Positions 41,203-50,413 of a stretch of 64,000 nt of DNA are shown here, one piece after another. A program made the position numbers and the translations under genes. Numbering within the stretch: the stretch's first letter is position 1; each line of letters begins with the position of its first letter. The stretch comes from Thiothrix fructosivorans (GTDB lineage Bacteria > Pseudomonadota > Gammaproteobacteria > Thiotrichales > Thiotrichaceae). Below the pieces are notes generated by a model, which worked only from the letters and a program-made list of their open reading frames with translations, searched no databases and was not told the DNA's origin. The DNA lies in assembly GCF_017349355.1 (NCBI RefSeq), contig NZ_JAFMPM010000005.1, positions 62,001 to 126,000 of the forward strand, read 5' to 3'.

Positions 41203-43062
41203 TTAAATGGCGATCTTTTCTAGACGTGATTTAGAACCGTACATGAGATTCACCATCGCACGGGAAACGGTAACGGCACTGAACATGGAGGTCAAAATAC
41301 CCAAGCACAACACCACCGCGAAACCTTTGATTGGGCCAGAACCCAGCATAAACAGGGCGATACCCGCGATCAAGGTCGTCAAGTTGGAGTCAAGAATAGT
41401 GCCCCACGCGCGGTCATACCCAGCGAAAATGGCTTGTTGTGGCGGTGCGCCTGCGCGTAATTCTTCACGAATACGTTCGTTAATCAGCACGTTTGCGTCA
41501 ATCGCCATACCCAATGTCAAGGCGATACCCGCCAAACCCGGCAAAGTGAGGGTTGCACCAATAATGGATAATAACGCAAACAGGAATAAGCCATTGACGG
41601 CCAACGCGAGGCTGGAAATAACCCCAAACATGCGGTAATACACGAGCATGAAAGCGACGACCGCGACAAATCCCCAGAAGTTGGAGTTAAAGCCTTTTTC
41701 GATATTTTCCTGACCCATGCTAGGGCCAACAGTGCGTTCTTCCACGATGTAAACCGGTGCGGCTAATGCACCATCACGCAGACCCATCGCCAATTCATGC
41801 GCTTCTTGCGGAGAATCTAAGCCGCTGATTTGGAAGTTTTTGCTCAATTGTTCTTGAATGGTGGCAACGCTGATGACTTCTTCCACTTGGTTGGTTTTCA
41901 GCACGGTTTTGCCGTCGATTTCCTGAGTCTCTGACACATTGCTGATCAACACCACCGCCATGTCTTTTTTGACATTTTCGCCGGTGACTTTGCTGAAACG
42001 TTTTGCGCCCGCGCTGTTGAGGGTAATGCTCACAATCGGCTGACCGTTTTGATTGTCACGCCCTGACATCGCATTGACGATGAATTCACCCGTCAGCATA
42101 ACCTTGCGTTTGAGGAGGACATCGCGTCCATCACGGCTTTGATACAGTTGCGAGCTGGCCGGGACTTTGCCGGATTGTTTCGCTACCGTTGGGTCATTTT
42201 CCATGTCCACCAAACGGAATTCCAACGTAGAGGTTGCACCCAAGGCACGTTTGGCTTCAGCCGTGTCTTGTACGCCCGGTAACTGCACCACAATGCGGTT
42301 CATGCCTTGCTGTTGAATCACGGGTTCTGCTACGCCGAGGGTATTGATGCGGCGGCGTAAGGTGGTGATGTTTTGTTGCAATGCTGATTTTTGAATGGTG
42401 AGCAATTCTGTCTGCGCAATGCTGACTTGAATGTTCGTGCTAGCTACTACCGGCGTGAATTGCAAGGCGGTGCTGTATTCCTCACGCATGATCTGATCCG
42501 CAGCATCACGGCTAGGCGCATCGGGGAATTTTACCAGCAAGGTGTCGCCTTGGCGTTCAATGCCTTGGTATTTGATGTTTTTGCTGCGCATCAAATCGCG
42601 AAATTCGTCGTCATAGCGATTGAGCTGCTTATCCACGGCGGCTTTCATGTCGACTTCCATCAGGAAATGCACCCCACCGCGCAAGTCGAGACCCAAGGTC
42701 ATCGGGCTGGCATTGATGGCACGTAACCAACTCGGTGTCGTTGCCGCCAAATTCAGAGAAACCACGTAGTTTTCACCCACCGCTTCTTTGAGCGCTTTAT
42801 AGGCTTTGCCTTGGGTGGTGTCGTCACTAAAGCGCAATACGCTGAGTTTACCGTCATTTTCGCTGGCGGTTGCGGCTAGCCCTTGCGCTTTCAGTACGGT
42901 GTCAAACTGCTGCATCGCCGCTGGGTCAAGCAAGATTTGCGCTGTTTTGGGGACGAGTTGCACCGCATAGTCAGGGTGGAAGAAGTTGGGAATAGAGTAG
43001 AGTAGCCCGATCACCAACGTTGCGGCGATCATCAGGTATTTCCAGAGTGGATAGCGATTCAT
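41203..43062 (-). CDS. secD: Protein translocase subunit SecD
   Basis: The 619-residue product has an N-terminal membrane helix (YLMIAATLVIGLLYSIPN), the signature LGLDLRGGVHFLMEVD, a large periplasmic domain, and a C-terminal five-helix block with GIALTLGMAIDANVLINERI. The start at 43062 gives the usual N-terminus MNRYPLWKY; the longer frame is proline-rich and atypical. It lies between yajC and secF. Confidence 0.97.
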   Translation of the reverse strand: MNRYPLWKYLMIAATLVIGLLYSIPNFFHPDYAVQLVPKTAQILLDPAAMQQFDTVLKAQGLAATASENDGKLSVLRFSDDTTQGKAYKALKEAVGENYVVSLNLAATTPSWLRAINASPMTLGLDLRGGVHFLMEVDMKAAVDKQLNRYDDEFRDLMRSKNIKYQGIERQGDTLLVKFPDAPSRDAADQIMREEYSTALQFTPVVASTNIQVSIAQTELLTIQKSALQQNITTLRRRINTLGVAEPVIQQQGMNRIVVQLPGVQDTAEAKRALGATSTLEFRLVDMENDPTVAKQSGKVPASSQLYQSRDGRDVLLKRKVMLTGEFIVNAMSGRDNQNGQPIVSITLNSAGAKRFSKVTGENVKKDMAVVLISNVSETQEIDGKTVLKTNQVEEVISVATIQEQLSKNFQISGLDSPQEAHELAMGLRDGALAAPVYIVEERTVGPSMGQENIEKGFNSNFWGFVAVVAFMLVYYRMFGVISSLALAVNGLFLFALLSIIGATLTLPGLAGIALTLGMAIDANVLINERIREELRAGAPPQQAIFAGYDRAWGTILDSNLTTLIAGIALFMLGSGPIKGFAVVLCLGILTSMFSAVTVSRAMVNLMYGSKSRLEKIAI

Positions 43063-43118
43063 TGTTATAGGATTCCGTGTGGGTTGGGTGTGAGGGGGCT
43101 GACCCCTCACTCACCTTT

Positions 43119-43454
43119 TTAAGCGCCTTTCATCGTGCCTTTAGGCAGGACAGAAGTAATCGCTTGTTTTTGTACTTTGATGACGACGTTATCAGCAATG
43201 GTCAGTTCGACAAAGTTTTCGTTGATGCTTGCGACTTTGCCGAGTACACCACCGCCGGTGACGATTTCATCACCTTTACTCAACGCGTCCAGCATTTGCT
43301 TGTGCTCTTTAGCACGTTTTTGCTGAGGACGAATAATCATGAAATACATAATGGCGAAAAAAACCGCCATCATCAAAATCATTTCAATGCCACCACCCGC
43401 TGGTGCGGCAGCACCTTCAGCATGAGCGTTAGATATCAGAAAGTCCACGTTCAA
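43119..43454 (-). CDS. yajC: Sec translocon accessory protein YajC
   Basis: This 111-residue protein has one membrane helix (IEMILMMAVFFAIMYFMIIR) and the conserved cytoplasmic stretch RPQQKRAKEHKQMLDALSKG followed by GDEIVTGGGVLGKV. YajC associates with SecDF. The gene is 56 bp upstream of secD; the usual preceding tgt gene is absent, and epmA lies upstream instead. Confidence 0.95.
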   Translation of the reverse strand: MNVDFLISNAHAEGAAAPAGGGIEMILMMAVFFAIMYFMIIRPQQKRAKEHKQMLDALSKGDEIVTGGGVLGKVASINENFVELTIADNVVIKVQKQAITSVLPKGTMKGA

Positions 43455-43482
43455 TCTCCTTGAATGTTATTTTCGGTGGCTA

Positions 43483-44403
43483 TTATGCCACCTCCCACGG
43501 AAAAGCGATAACTTGTTTCAGGTCATTCACTTGCATTCGACACATCAGGATACGGTCGACCCCCAATGCCACGCCTGCGCATTCTGGCAAGCCTTGTTCG
43601 AGCGCCGCAAGAAACCGTTCATCCACGGGGATGTCGTCGCCACGTGTTTGGGCATCTTGTACCAGAATCAACCGATTCTGCGCAGAATCGGTCTGTTCCT
43701 GATAGCCATTGCCGAGTTCCAACGCACCAAGATACACCTCGAAACGTTCTGCTGCTGTTTGCCCATCAACGTTTGTAACCTTCGCTAATGCGCTTTGACT
43801 GGCAGGGTAGTGGTAAACGAAGGTTAATTGGTCAGTTGGGAAATGCGGTTCAATGCAATGGGTTAACAGCAAGTCCCGCCAACTTTGCGCGGGCATGACG
43901 CCGCTTAGGTTGATCCCGTGCGCACGGGCGCAGGCGGACAGTTCCGCTTCTGTTGCAAGATGGGGATCAAGTCGCAGCGTTTCAAGGAACAATTCGCGAT
44001 AGCTACAAAAACGCGGCGGCTTGGCTAAGTGCGGAATCAGCGTGTGCAACAGTTCCGCGACTTCCTGCATCAGTTGCTGCCAGCTAAAGCCGAGGCGATA
44101 CCATTCCAGCAAGCTGAATTCGGGGTTATGGCGCGTGCCGCTTTCATCGCGTCGCCATACTTTGCAGAGTTGGTAAATGTCGCCTGCACCTGCCACCAGC
44201 AAACGTTTCATCGGGTATTCCGGCGAGGTGTGCAAATAACGCAAGCCGTGCGGCGTATTGACGCTGAAGCTGTCAATGAACGGGTCGGTATTGCCCGCTT
44301 GCGAGAGTGCCGGGGTTTCGACTTCCAGCACATCGCGCTCGGCAAAAAAAACGCGCACCTGATGGTTCAGGGATGCGCGTTCGTGCAAGGCGGTTAGATT
44401 CAC
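43483..44403 (-). CDS. epmA: EF-P (R)-beta-lysine ligase EpmA
   Basis: EpmA attaches (R)-beta-lysine to a conserved lysine of elongation factor P. The 306-residue protein is a truncated class II lysyl-tRNA synthetase catalytic core without an anticodon domain. It has [17 protein letters not shown], the motif 2 region FRRDE-like [20 protein letters not shown], and motif 3 [11 protein letters not shown]. It starts with GTG, and the stop of efp overlaps this start as GTGA, so the two are translationally coupled. Confidence 0.95.
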   Translation of the reverse strand: MNLTALHERASLNHQVRVFFAERDVLEVETPALSQAGNTDPFIDSFSVNTPHGLRYLHTSPEYPMKRLLVAGAGDIYQLCKVWRRDESGTRHNPEFSLLEWYRLGFSWQQLMQEVAELLHTLIPHLAKPPRFCSYRELFLETLRLDPHLATEAELSACARAHGINLSGVMPAQSWRDLLLTHCIEPHFPTDQLTFVYHYPASQSALAKVTNVDGQTAAERFEVYLGALELGNGYQEQTDSAQNRLILVQDAQTRGDDIPVDERFLAALEQGLPECAGVALGVDRILMCRMQVNDLKQVIAFPWEVA

Positions 44404-44969
44404 GCTTTGACGCGGGAAACGTATTCGCCAGTGCGGGTGTCGATTTTGAGGATTTCGCCTTCTTCCATGTAAAGCGGGACTTTGACGACAGCGCCAGTTT
44501 CCAATGTAGCCGGTTTTGTGCCGCCAGTAGCCGTATCACCGCGTACACCTGGGTCGGTTTGGGTGATTTTCAGTTCGGCAAAGTTGGGTGCAGTCACTTG
44601 GAGCGGTACGCCGTTCCACAGGGTGACGATGCACTTTTCATTGCCTTTCAGCCATTTGACAGTATCAGCCATCGCGGTTGCACCCGCTTCGAGCTGTTCA
44701 AAAGTGGCACTGTCCATGAATGTCCAGTTTTCGCCGTCGGTATAGAGGTATTCCATATCGCGGTCTTCCACGTCAGCACCTTCGTGGGTTTCTGTGGATT
44801 TGAAAGTTTGTTCGATAGTACGTCCGGTTTTGAGGTTGCGGACGCGGGCGCGGGTGAAGGCTTGACCTTTACCGGGCTTGACAAAATCGCTTTCCACGAC
44901 AGTGTAAGGGTCGCCATTGAGGATAATCTTCACACCAACTCTTAAATCATTGCTACCATAGGTGGCCAT
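44400..44969 (-). CDS. efp: Elongation factor P
   Basis: EF-P relieves ribosome stalling at polyproline stretches. The 189-residue product has the three beta-barrel domains of the family. The modified lysine is K34 in [19 protein letters not shown], the position used by the EpmAB pathway, and both enzymes are encoded close by. The C-terminus has the usual [17 protein letters not shown] block. The proline-rich proteins in this window are plausible clients. Confidence 0.97.
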   Translation of the reverse strand: MATYGSNDLRVGVKIILNGDPYTVVESDFVKPGKGQAFTRARVRNLKTGRTIEQTFKSTETHEGADVEDRDMEYLYTDGENWTFMDSATFEQLEAGATAMADTVKWLKGNEKCIVTLWNGVPLQVTAPNFAELKITQTDPGVRGDTATGGTKPATLETGAVVKVPLYMEEGEILKIDTRTGEYVSRVKA

Positions 44970-45072
44970 TAGTCCGTCTCCAAAATCATCTAAACGTAAA
45001 ATAGCCCGCTATGATAACCGGAATCCAGATAAAAAATCAGGTAGAAATTGGCATGAAGTTACATAATGCCGT

Positions 45073-45102
45073 ATTGTATATACAATCCTTTATATTCAAT
45101 AC
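45073..45102. promoter_or_regulatory. Palindromic operator upstream of vapBC
   Basis: ATTGTATATACAAT (45073-45086) is a perfect 14-bp palindrome. A second half-site CAATAC at 45097-45102 mirrors GTATTG at 45071-45076. It starts 44 bases upstream of the vapB ATG and is a typical place for antitoxin autoregulation. Confidence 0.6.
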
Positions 45103-45116
45103 AACGGTGGTGTGAA

Positions 45117-45377
45117 ATGGCACTCAGCATTCGCAACGAACGCGCCGAACAGTTGGCTCGCGAAATCGCGCAACTGACGGGGTATAACATGACTTCCGCT
45201 ATCATTATGGCATTAGAAGAAAAATTGGAGCGTCTGCGGCGTTTCCGCAGGGTGAACAGCAAGCTGGATGAGATTATGGCGATCTCTCGGCGTTGCAGTG
45301 CTTTGCCTAATCTTGATACCCGTAGCCCCGATGAAATCCTCGGTTATGACGAACACGGGGTAAATACCTTGTGGTAA
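45117..45377 (+). CDS. vapB: VapB-type antitoxin
   Basis: This 86-residue protein begins MALSIRNERAEQLAREIAQL followed by TGYNMTSAIIMALEEKLERL. It has the N-terminal ribbon-helix-helix-like pattern of the PSK/Rv0623 VapB family and a C-terminal acidic, toxin-binding tail (LDTRSPDEILGYDEHG). It is followed by a PIN-domain toxin overlapping by 7 bp. The start at 45117 matches the family N-terminus. Confidence 0.88.
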   Translation: MALSIRNERAEQLAREIAQLTGYNMTSAIIMALEEKLERLRRFRRVNSKLDEIMAISRRCSALPNLDTRSPDEILGYDEHGVNTLW

Positions 45378-45763
45378 TTGATACCTCTGCCATTATCGCC
45401 ATTTTATTGGGTGAACCAGAAGCCGAAGCTATCTCCAGAGCTATCCTCGATGACCCCAAACGTTTGATGAGTGCCTTTTCCTTGCTGGAATGCAGCATCG
45501 TGATTGAAAGTCGCAAAGGCGAAGCTGGCGGGCGTGAGCTGGATTTGCTGCTGTACCGCTTGCAGGTTGAAATTGTGGACATGAATGCCGAACAGACGCA
45601 GCTTGTCCGCGAAGGTTGGCGGCAATTTGGGAAGGGGAGGCATCGTGCCGCGTTGAATATCGGCGATTGCTGTTCGTATGCACTGGCGAAGTACGCGGGT
45701 GAGCCGTTGTTGTTCAAAGGTGATGATTTCAACCATTCGGATATTCCTTATGTTGCTTTCTAA
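45371..45763 (+). CDS. vapC: VapC PIN-domain ribonuclease toxin
   Basis: This 130-residue PIN-domain protein has the expected acidic residues: MVIDTSAIIAILLGEPEAEA (first D), SLLECSIVIESR (E), and the C-terminal IGDCCSYALAKYAGEPLLFK with FKGDDF. VapC toxins cleave structured RNAs such as tRNA. Translation begins at GTG inside the end of vapB. Its last 14 bp overlap the epmB start, so toxin and epmB reading may be linked. Confidence 0.92.
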   Translation: MVIDTSAIIAILLGEPEAEAISRAILDDPKRLMSAFSLLECSIVIESRKGEAGGRELDLLLYRLQVEIVDMNAEQTQLVREGWRQFGKGRHRAALNIGDCCSYALAKYAGEPLLFKGDDFNHSDIPYVAF

Positions 45764-46748
45764 ACAAACACCGATAGCCGTTTGGCAGCGTGAACTAGCA
45801 GGTGCAGTGCGTGATCCGCTGGTGCTGATGCAGGCGTTGGGGCTGGAAGGGAGAGGTGTGAGCACGGACGCTGCTCGCCAGTTTCGCCTGCTAGTTCCTC
45901 ACAGCTATATCGCTCGTATGAAGCACGGCGATTGGTACGACCCGTTGTTACGCCAAGTCTTGCCGTTGGATGACGAGTTGCAAGTAGTGGAAGGCTTCAA
46001 CTACGATCCCGTCGGCGATCAGCACGCGTTGGTGGCAGAGGGCGTATTGCACAAGTATCACGGGCGGGTGTTGCTGGTAACGACGGGCGCGTGTGCGGTG
46101 CATTGCCGTTACTGCTTTCGGCGGCATTTTCCGTACAGCGACTCGAATCCGGTGAAGGGCGAATGGGAAGGCGCGTTGGCGTATATCCGTGCTAATCCCG
46201 ATGTGCGCGAAGTGATTTTGAGCGGTGGCGATCCACTAACGCTTTCCGATGAACGTCTAGCGCTGTTTTTCGGGCAATTAGCAGAGATTCCTCATGTAAC
46301 GCGGGTGCGGTTTCATTCACGTTTGCCTATCGTGTTGCCGTCGCGGATTGATGCGGGATTTTTGCAGGTAATCGCAGCCATTCCACAGCAAGTGGTCATG
46401 GTGATCCATGCCAATCACGCGCAAGAATTGGCGGCGGCGGATGTGCGGCAAGCGTTAGCCGCGCTCTATGCAGCAGGCGTAACGTTGCTGAATCAGGCAG
46501 TGCTATTGCGCGGTGTGAACGACAGTGTGCAGGCACAGGTCGAGCTGAGCGAAAATTTATTTGCCCAGCGTGTCTTACCGTATTACCTGCATGTGCTAGA
46601 TCGTGTCGCAGGCGCGGCGCATTTTGAAGTACCCGACGCTGAAGCTGTGCGTTTGCTCGCCGTCGTTCGCCAATGCCTTCCCGGTTTTCTCGTGCCCAAG
46701 CTGGTACGTGAAGTCGTAGGCGAACCAGCGAAAACGCCGGTCATTTAA
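45750..46748 (+). CDS. epmB: EF-P beta-lysylation protein EpmB (lysine 2,3-aminomutase)
   Basis: EpmB converts L-lysine to (R)-beta-lysine for EF-P modification. The 332-residue radical-SAM protein has the cluster motif CAVHCRYCFRRHFPY (CxxxCxxC), VILSGGDPLTLSDERL and RFHSRLPIVLPSRI. The PLLRQVLPLDDE segment is typical of the family. The start at 45750 gives a length near that of the E. coli enzyme; the longer frame begins inside vapC. It stands on the opposite strand to efp and epmA, behind the vapBC module. Confidence 0.93.
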   Translation: MLLSKQTPIAVWQRELAGAVRDPLVLMQALGLEGRGVSTDAARQFRLLVPHSYIARMKHGDWYDPLLRQVLPLDDELQVVEGFNYDPVGDQHALVAEGVLHKYHGRVLLVTTGACAVHCRYCFRRHFPYSDSNPVKGEWEGALAYIRANPDVREVILSGGDPLTLSDERLALFFGQLAEIPHVTRVRFHSRLPIVLPSRIDAGFLQVIAAIPQQVVMVIHANHAQELAAADVRQALAALYAAGVTLLNQAVLLRGVNDSVQAQVELSENLFAQRVLPYYLHVLDRVAGAAHFEVPDAEAVRLLAVVRQCLPGFLVPKLVREVVGEPAKTPVI

Positions 46749-47182
46749 GGGCTAAGGTGCTCGGTCGCGGCAGTACGCATGGCTTCGCTGGGGGCGTAAT
46801 TTAATGTCACCACTTGCGGGCAACGTTGGCAACCCGCGACACCTTCCTGTTGCCACCAGCGGCAAGTACTACGAATCGCACAAGGCGCGAGTTTAGCCAC
46901 CGCCATCGGCACAAGCGTGACGACCTTGGCGGCTAATTGGCAGGAAGATTGCTCGCCATTGAAATGTTGACACCCTGTCGTGGCGCAAGGCGCGGCAAAC
47001 CGAAACACTTCGGTCGGGTCTACTTCGCCCGCCAATTGCAAGATTTCATCCGTGATCGGCTGGGTTTGATCCAAATAAGCCACGTCAGGGCGTTCTGGCG
47101 TTCCCCCAACAACCGCGAATAATACAGCATCGACTTCTTTATGGTTGGCGCTGGGGCAGAGTGTCTTCATTTCAGTGGACAT
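46745..47182 (-). CDS. Cys-rich small protein, unknown function
   Basis: This 145-residue protein has eight or nine cysteines arranged as CPS, CATTGC, C, C, C, then CQRC near the C-terminus (PCAIRSTCRWWQQEGVAGC, QRCPQVVT). The spacing suggests metal or Fe-S binding, or several disulfides, but no signal peptide is seen. It lies 10 bp after the Pro/Gly repeat protein on the same strand, so the two are probably co-expressed. Its stop overlaps the convergent epmB stop by 4 bp. The family is not recognised. Confidence 0.55.
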   Translation of the reverse strand: MSTEMKTLCPSANHKEVDAVLFAVVGGTPERPDVAYLDQTQPITDEILQLAGEVDPTEVFRFAAPCATTGCQHFNGEQSSCQLAAKVVTLVPMAVAKLAPCAIRSTCRWWQQEGVAGCQRCPQVVTLNYAPSEAMRTAATEHLSP

Positions 47183-47192
47183 GGTGCAGCTC

Positions 47193-47561
47193 TCAGCAAG
47201 TGGCTAACGGTGCGGGTTGAACCGTGATACCGCCTGCAACGACGGGTGGTTCGAGCGGTTTGGTAGGGGCAGGCATACCACCTGCAATAATCGGCGGTTT
47301 AGTTGTGGGCGGCGGTGTGGCAGGTTTGCCCCCAGCGATGACGGGCGGTTTGGTTGTTGGCGGTTGTTTGGCAGGTTTGCCGCCTGCTACGATGGAAGTG
47401 GCACAATTTGACAGCAAATTACCGAGATTTTTCTCAGTCTTTTCACCTACATTCGCCGTATTACCCCGCGCATTTAAAGCGCGAGTTTGCCCTTGTTGGG
47501 CAAGCCGTTGGATGTCTTGTGACCCAATGCAGGTCGGTTTGTTCTGGATAGCGTTAGTCAT
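47193..47561 (-). CDS. Pro/Gly repeat protein, unknown function
   Basis: This 122-residue product has a polar N-terminal half (TCIGSQDIQRLAQQGQTRAL) and a C-terminal half of four repeats based on xIAGGKPAxPPPTTKPP. It ends PLATC with a terminal cysteine. It has no signal peptide. The layout of leader-like N-terminus and repeated, short C-terminal units recalls precursors of modified peptides, and the partner is Cys-rich, but no modifying enzyme is recognised nearby. The repeats are encoded by similar DNA units of about 48 bp. Confidence 0.55.
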   Translation of the reverse strand: MTNAIQNKPTCIGSQDIQRLAQQGQTRALNARGNTANVGEKTEKNLGNLLSNCATSIVAGGKPAKQPPTTKPPVIAGGKPATPPPTTKPPIIAGGMPAPTKPLEPPVVAGGITVQPAPLATC

Positions 47562-47643
47562 CGGTATTACTCATTTATTTGTGTAGAGGGACGTGTTAAC
47601 CACAAAAAAATCGTAGCGGTGAATGCTAACCCGTGTGTGTGTC

Positions 47644-49788
47644 TTACGATGAAGCCGCCGATTCTGGTGACGGTTGGTTTGTTACAGGCATGAGGTACGT
47701 CAGATTGTTTTCCCGTGCATCGCCCGACAGCAAGACTTGTTTCACCACTGCGCCTTTCTGCAAATACACTAGAGCCACATTGGGGCGGCTGGTGATCCAG
47801 TTCAAATCCATCTGCAAGCTGATGCGCCAATTTTCGATTTTGATGATGCGCCAGAACAGGAAGATCTTCCACCACGGTTTAAGCGGTGGTGGTTGGTCGG
47901 TTTGTCCCGCAATGCCATTCACTTCCACCGCCCAAGTGTTGTAGCGGAAAAAGCGCCAGAAAAACACCCGTTCCCACCACGGCAAGGTTTCAGGGCTGCA
48001 CGCACCGAGACGCACTTTTACCGTCCAATTGGCGAGGAACGTTTCTAGCCAGCGCCCTGATTTGGGCGTATTGCGCATCGCACTGCTGGTGAGTTGCAAG
48101 CAGTGCAGAGTCGGGGAATAACACCAGTTGTTGGTGTCTGATGGCGGTTCATGCAAATTGCTGCGGTTGCTGTAATTGGCACGGTTGGCGAAGCTGTAAT
48201 GCACATCGCCTGACAGAAACGTGACGTTGCGCAACTTCATGCGCATCAGCAAGGTGTCGAGGAAAAACGCAAAGCCGCGCCGATTCGCTACCCAGCTTTC
48301 CACGTCCATGCCGCTGGCACTGAATAGACCGGTGAAACCGCCCAGTAATACGCCGATGCGGTACAGCACATCTTGCAGCCATTCGATGGAAGAAAAGCCG
48401 AATACGGGTGTTCCCGTGATGAAAATCGGGGTTTGCTGCTGATTGGCAATGTCCAGCCATTCGCCGCGCATGGCATCCAGTGCGTAACGATCCATCAATT
48501 GCGGCGGTTGGTTATTGCTGCCGAAATCGCGTTGCGTGCGTGAATCCATCACAAAAATCGGCGGTGTGGTGGGTAATACAAAGCTCCAGCGGCGGAATTT
48601 CCACAGGCGAAAATCGAATTCAGCGCATTTACGCCGATCAGTGGGGTCATCCAGATGATCTTTAATGACGCGGATAAAGCGCTCATTATAGTTATCGGGG
48701 TTGTTGCCCCAGCCTTGGAATGCCCAATACGCCGCCAGCCCATTGGAAATGACGCGTGTGCCATTGTCACTGCTACTCAGTTTGTCGTACCAACTGCGAT
48801 TGAGATTCCAGTCATCGGTAATGTCATGGTCGTCAAAATTCATGTAGGTGACGGTGTTCGCCAAGGCTTTGCGGGCTTGCGGCTGGCTGTCGAGGAAGGT
48901 TTGCAAGCTCAGGCGTTCAAGGTCATCAAGGTCGTTGTTGGAAAAGTGCGTCAAATTTTGCCGTGTCGCCGTGTATTGAAAGCCGACGCGATTGCCGAAT
49001 GTCACCAAATACAAGGCGGCGTATTCCCCAAAACTGAGGACGTGCGCGTGTTGCGAACTGGAGGTTAAGCCGCAGCCTTTTTTAAAGGTGGCGATGTGCT
49101 CTTGGGTATTGATGCTGCACACGTCACTGCCATCGGGTAGTAGGATATTTTTGCCCATCAGTTGCAGGGAGAGGGCTTGCAGGTAGGGCATGAGTTCCGG
49201 CAGCACATCATCTGCGTAAATCTGGTCACCCACCAGAAACAGCATCGCAGGACGTTGGCTGAGGTCGTGTTGGGTGTCTTCCAACTGGTCGGTGAGCAGG
49301 GCGAGGGAATCGTGGTGCTGCACTTTGCCGTCATCATTGAAGGCTAAACCGTGTGCTTTGCGGCATGAGCCGTAGGCAATCACACCGAGCTGGCTGGGAA
49401 TGTAAAAATTGGGGTGAGTCGCGCCTTGCAGGCACACATCGCTGAGATCCAGTGGTTGCTGAAGGGTTTTGTCAACAATGGCATAGCACAATAGGGTGTC
49501 GGTAGGGAATGTGCCTGCGTCATCGAGTGGCAAGGCTTCCAGCAAGGTGAACCAGAGCTTTGCGCCGAGTTGCCAGCTTGTCGGGGTGACGCGAGCGCGG
49601 CGGCGTGGGGGTTTGGGGTCGGGTGGTTGGCTAATGCGTGTGCCGTTGGCATCCAGAATGCGTAATTCCAGATGGCATTCGCTGCTGGTTGCCAGCCAAA
49701 CGTTGGCACTGTCAACGGTGACGCGCCGCAGGATAGGCCCTGCGAGGATGCGCGGCAGCGGGGGTAAGTCGGGGAGTATGGCTTGCAT
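47644..49788 (-). CDS. PhoD-like metallophosphatase
   Basis: The 714-residue product has the metal-binding motifs of PhoD-type phosphodiesterase/alkaline phosphatase D proteins: VIAYGSCRKAHG, LFLVGDQIYADDVLP, MNFDDHDITDDWNLNRSW and VTFLSGDVHYSFANRAN. It lacks a Tat or Sec signal at the chosen start (49788, AGGG seven bases upstream); a 116-codon upstream extension is Arg-rich and unlikely to be translated. The extra C-terminal part (about 150 residues) is not typical. The substrate is unknown; family members hydrolyse phosphodiesters or phosphomonoesters. Confidence 0.83.
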   Translation of the reverse strand: MQAILPDLPPLPRILAGPILRRVTVDSANVWLATSSECHLELRILDANGTRISQPPDPKPPRRRARVTPTSWQLGAKLWFTLLEALPLDDAGTFPTDTLLCYAIVDKTLQQPLDLSDVCLQGATHPNFYIPSQLGVIAYGSCRKAHGLAFNDDGKVQHHDSLALLTDQLEDTQHDLSQRPAMLFLVGDQIYADDVLPELMPYLQALSLQLMGKNILLPDGSDVCSINTQEHIATFKKGCGLTSSSQHAHVLSFGEYAALYLVTFGNRVGFQYTATRQNLTHFSNNDLDDLERLSLQTFLDSQPQARKALANTVTYMNFDDHDITDDWNLNRSWYDKLSSSDNGTRVISNGLAAYWAFQGWGNNPDNYNERFIRVIKDHLDDPTDRRKCAEFDFRLWKFRRWSFVLPTTPPIFVMDSRTQRDFGSNNQPPQLMDRYALDAMRGEWLDIANQQQTPIFITGTPVFGFSSIEWLQDVLYRIGVLLGGFTGLFSASGMDVESWVANRRGFAFFLDTLLMRMKLRNVTFLSGDVHYSFANRANYSNRSNLHEPPSDTNNWCYSPTLHCLQLTSSAMRNTPKSGRWLETFLANWTVKVRLGACSPETLPWWERVFFWRFFRYNTWAVEVNGIAGQTDQPPPLKPWWKIFLFWRIIKIENWRISLQMDLNWITSRPNVALVYLQKGAVVKQVLLSGDARENNLTYLMPVTNQPSPESAASS

Positions 49789-49838
49789 AGTAACGCCCTG
49801 TGTTGTTGTGTTCTTACCCAAGCATAGGACGCTTGCGC

Positions 49839-50402
49839 CTATTTTGCTTTGTGTTTGCGGAAATCCCACGGGGCTTCGGGTTGCTTTTCTTTCCATAAGC
49901 CGCGTTTGGCTTTGCGGGCTTGCTTTTCGGCGGCGGCGTAAGCGGTTTGATCGGCCTCGCTTTGTTCTTTGGCGTAGGCGGTGTAATGCCAGCCACAGCC
50001 GTTTTGAATTTGGGTGAGCGCGAGGTCTTTGCCTTCGACGGTAACTTTGCCGAGGACGCGCCCGTAACGGTCGAGCTTGTGCGCTTCTACGTTCGCGGTG
50101 AGGTTGACGGCCTGTGTCAACAGGTCTTCTTTGCACTTTTGCCCGTAAGGTTGGGCTTTTTCGGGTGCGTCGATACCTTGCAAGCGGATTTTGTATTGGC
50201 GTTTGTTGCTGGCAAGCACGGTGATGGTGTCGCCATCGCTGACACCCACGACGCGCCCTTGGGCTAGCAATATGCCGTCGTTGGTGATGGTCGCACCGGG
50301 GGGGAGTTGCGCTTGCAGTTTGCTGTCAGGCTTGCTGTCGAATTTGTCGAGGCAACCGACGAGGAGCAGGGCAGTGAGGGTGATGGTTAAGTAGCGGGTC
50401 AT
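49839..50402 (-). CDS. Thermonuclease-like lipoprotein (SNase fold)
   Basis: The 187-residue product starts with a lipoprotein signal whose lipobox is LLVGC (residues 12-16). The SNase domain has GRVVGVSDGDTITVL, YKIRLQGIDAPEKAQPYGQK, LTANVEAHKLDRYGRVLGKV and GCGWHY. These contain the conserved catalytic Asp/Arg/Glu positions. It is probably a membrane-tethered nuclease facing the periplasm. It is separated by 11 bp from the HopJ-family gene upstream. Confidence 0.88.
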   Translation of the reverse strand: MTRYLTITLTALLLVGCLDKFDSKPDSKLQAQLPPGATITNDGILLAQGRVVGVSDGDTITVLASNKRQYKIRLQGIDAPEKAQPYGQKCKEDLLTQAVNLTANVEAHKLDRYGRVLGKVTVEGKDLALTQIQNGCGWHYTAYAKEQSEADQTAYAAAEKQARKAKRGLWKEKQPEAPWDFRKHKAK

Positions 50403-50413
50403 AGTGTTACCAG

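Noticed and set aside
49789-50136. 116-codon N-terminal extension of the PhoD-like gene
   Set aside because: The extension is very Arg-rich and antisense-like and overlaps the SNase gene; a ribosome binding site supports the start at 49788.
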